Shown here in pieces: positions 5,549-6,499 of a DNA stretch of 6,499 nucleotides. Position 1 is the first letter of the stretch; every line of letters begins with the position of its first letter. The DNA lies in contig JAKPMW010000323.1 of the NCBI GenBank assembly GCA_029548715.1, positions 1 through 6,499 on the forward strand. Reading direction: 5' to 3'. This stretch comes from Spirochaetota bacterium (GTDB taxonomy: Bacteria > Spirochaetota > JAGLSM01 > JAKPMW01). The translations under genes and the position numbers were made by a program. The notes under the pieces were generated by a model, which was not told the DNA's origin, made no database searches, and saw nothing but the letters and a program-made list of their open reading frames with translations.

Positions 5549-6499
5549 TTATTTGGTAGCGGCGGCAAGACCGCGTGTGCGTTGGGCCAGAAAGCGTTCG
5601 ACGGCGGATTTTCCGCGCTTCATGCCAAACTCGGTCCTCATCATTTCGCGCAGCCGTCCGGCCCGCGAGATGCGATCCGGCCCGCGCTCCGCCGGGAGGC
5701 GCTCGATCATCCCGGCCAGGGCTTCGCCATCATACCCGGTTTCGACCAGCATGATCAGGGCGGCCCGGTCAGCGGCCAGGACCTCGCGCGAGGTGTACCC
5801 GCTGGAAACAAGCCGGGAGGCGGCCTCGCTGGCCCGCTTGCGCCAGGTGGCCAGATCCGCCATTCGCTCGGGCAGGGGGTGGCTGGCCAGCAGATGGCCG
5901 AGATTGATGTGGGCGATCTGGAGCGAGATTGCGGCTGCCAGTTCGGCCTCGCTTTTTGCAAGCAGGAGGGTGTCCTGGCTGATGAGGATGTACCCTCCGG
6001 GCGCTGCCCAGTCTCCCTTGCCCTTGTGAACGGCGCAGATGTATTCAAAATCGCTTCGTCCCGAAAAGAGTCCCAGGGCCTTGGCGACACTCCCCGTGTA
6101 GCGCAGGAGGTCCTGGTTTTCGACAAGGGGGCGTGTGGCAAGGATGCTTTCGGTTATCAGGCGGCCGAATTTGACCTGGCCGAATTTTTCAAGGTCCCGT
6201 CTGGCAAGCGCGGTTTCGACACGGGACCGCATGGCTGTAAAGCGTTCTTTTGCCCTCGGCCTGTCGGAGGGGAACCCCTCGGCATCAGCCCGGGTCCGCA
6301 GTTTCTGGATCCGCTGGGATTGGGGAGGATGGGTGCCGTAGCCCTTGTCCCTGTCCGGCAGCCTGTCGAGAAAATCTGCCAGGGCGCGGGCCGGGTAGCC
6401 GGTGGCGGCCAGATAGGTTATGGCCGAGGCGTCCGCCTCGTACTCGTCCTCTATCTTGTATCCCCGCGAAAAGAGCAGGTCGCCCGCCTTTCCGAGAAC
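5549..6499 (-). CDS. Tandem M48-type protein: intact-looking first unit, degenerate second unit (N-terminus beyond window)
   Basis: The frame is open from the right edge (6499) to TAA at 5549-5551, giving the last 316 residues; the start lies outside. Visible residues 1 to about 55 are the end of an M48 peptidase unit: EYEADA (19-24, Glu21 the expected zinc ligand), an ATGYP helix and THPPQSQRI (54-62), all usual for BepA/YfgC-like M48 proteins. A second unit follows: FGRLITESILATRPLVE resembles the family's N-terminal block, and APGGYILIS (166-174) its APGGY strand. Where HExxH should stand it reads LQIAH (193-197), and where EAD should stand it reads AAD (Ala242). So this unit should not bind zinc or cleave peptides. 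The first unit's HExxH is out of view. M48 proteins of this group act in the periplasm in barrel protein quality control. The gene is followed closely by a barrel protein gene, consistent with an envelope role. An internal ATG at 6230-6232 is not the true start. Confidence 0.85.
   Translation of the reverse strand, partial: VLGKAGDLLFSRGYKIEDEYEADASAITYLAATGYPARALADFLDRLPDRDKGYGTHPPQSQRIQKLRTRADAEGFPSDRPRAKERFTAMRSRVETALARRDLEKFGQVKFGRLITESILATRPLVENQDLLRYTGSVAKALGLFSGRSDFEYICAVHKGKGDWAAPGGYILISQDTLLLAKSEAELAAAISLQIAHINLGHLLASHPLPERMADLATWRKRASEAASRLVSSGYTSREVLAADRAALIMLVETGYDGEALAGMIERLPAERGPDRISRAGRLREMMRTEFGMKRGKSAVERFLAQRTRGLAAATK

Noticed and set aside
5549..6232. M48-like gene starting at the ATG at 6232
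   Set aside because: The frame continues without a stop to the window edge and encodes an M48 C-terminal unit (EYEADA, THPP), so the ATG is internal.
1..6499. CRISPR array, tRNA, rRNA or insertion sequence
   Set aside because: No regularly spaced direct repeats with unique spacers, no cloverleaf or rRNA-like stretch, and no transposase frame or terminal inverted repeats were seen.

Overview
The window looks like chromosomal DNA from a GC-rich Gram-negative (diderm) bacterium. The evidence is a lipoprotein signal peptide, a Sec signal peptide, a predicted outer-membrane beta-barrel protein and clean intrinsic terminators. I cannot fix the lineage. The barrel family and the protease repertoire would fit a spirochaete, a deltaproteobacterial group or a relative, but that is only an impression.

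Layout, left to right. Positions 1-50 hold what may be the 3' end of an upstream gene, closed by a perfect-stem terminator (57-94). An intergenic stretch (95-422) carries a perfect 38-bp palindrome. Next is a plus-strand lipoprotein of the clostripain family (peptidase C11, 423-1988). A 220-bp spacer follows, with an 18-bp-periodic repeat, another copy of the 11-bp core of the palindrome, and a promoter. This leads into a secreted M6 (immune inhibitor A-like) metalloprotease that starts at GTG (2209-3996) and ends at a strong terminator (4032-4071). Convergent to these, on the minus strand, a two-gene unit enters from the right edge: an M48-type protein with two M48-like units in tandem (5549-6499, N-terminus outside the window), then 23 bp later an outer-membrane beta-barrel protein of the OmpP1/FadL/PorV-like group (4248-5525).

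How they fit together: all four main genes encode predicted envelope or exported proteins, and three belong to peptidase families. The two plus-strand genes would give a surface or periplasmic lipid-anchored cysteine peptidase and a secreted or membrane-tethered zinc protease. The minus-strand pair joins an M48-like protein to a barrel protein, which recalls the known role of the M48 protein BepA in outer-membrane protein assembly; that link is inference.

The most unusual signals are: (1) the second M48 unit has lost its recognisable zinc and catalytic residues (LQIAH in place of HExxH, AAD in place of EAD), while the first unit keeps its EAD motif; (2) about 110 residues with two hydrophobic segments, a basic cluster and a lipobox-like LAGC lie inside the M6 domain; (3) the element AATCC-S-GGATT lies upstream of both plus-strand protease genes, twice within the 38-bp palindrome. 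I did not recognise a complete undescribed defence or mobile system here.
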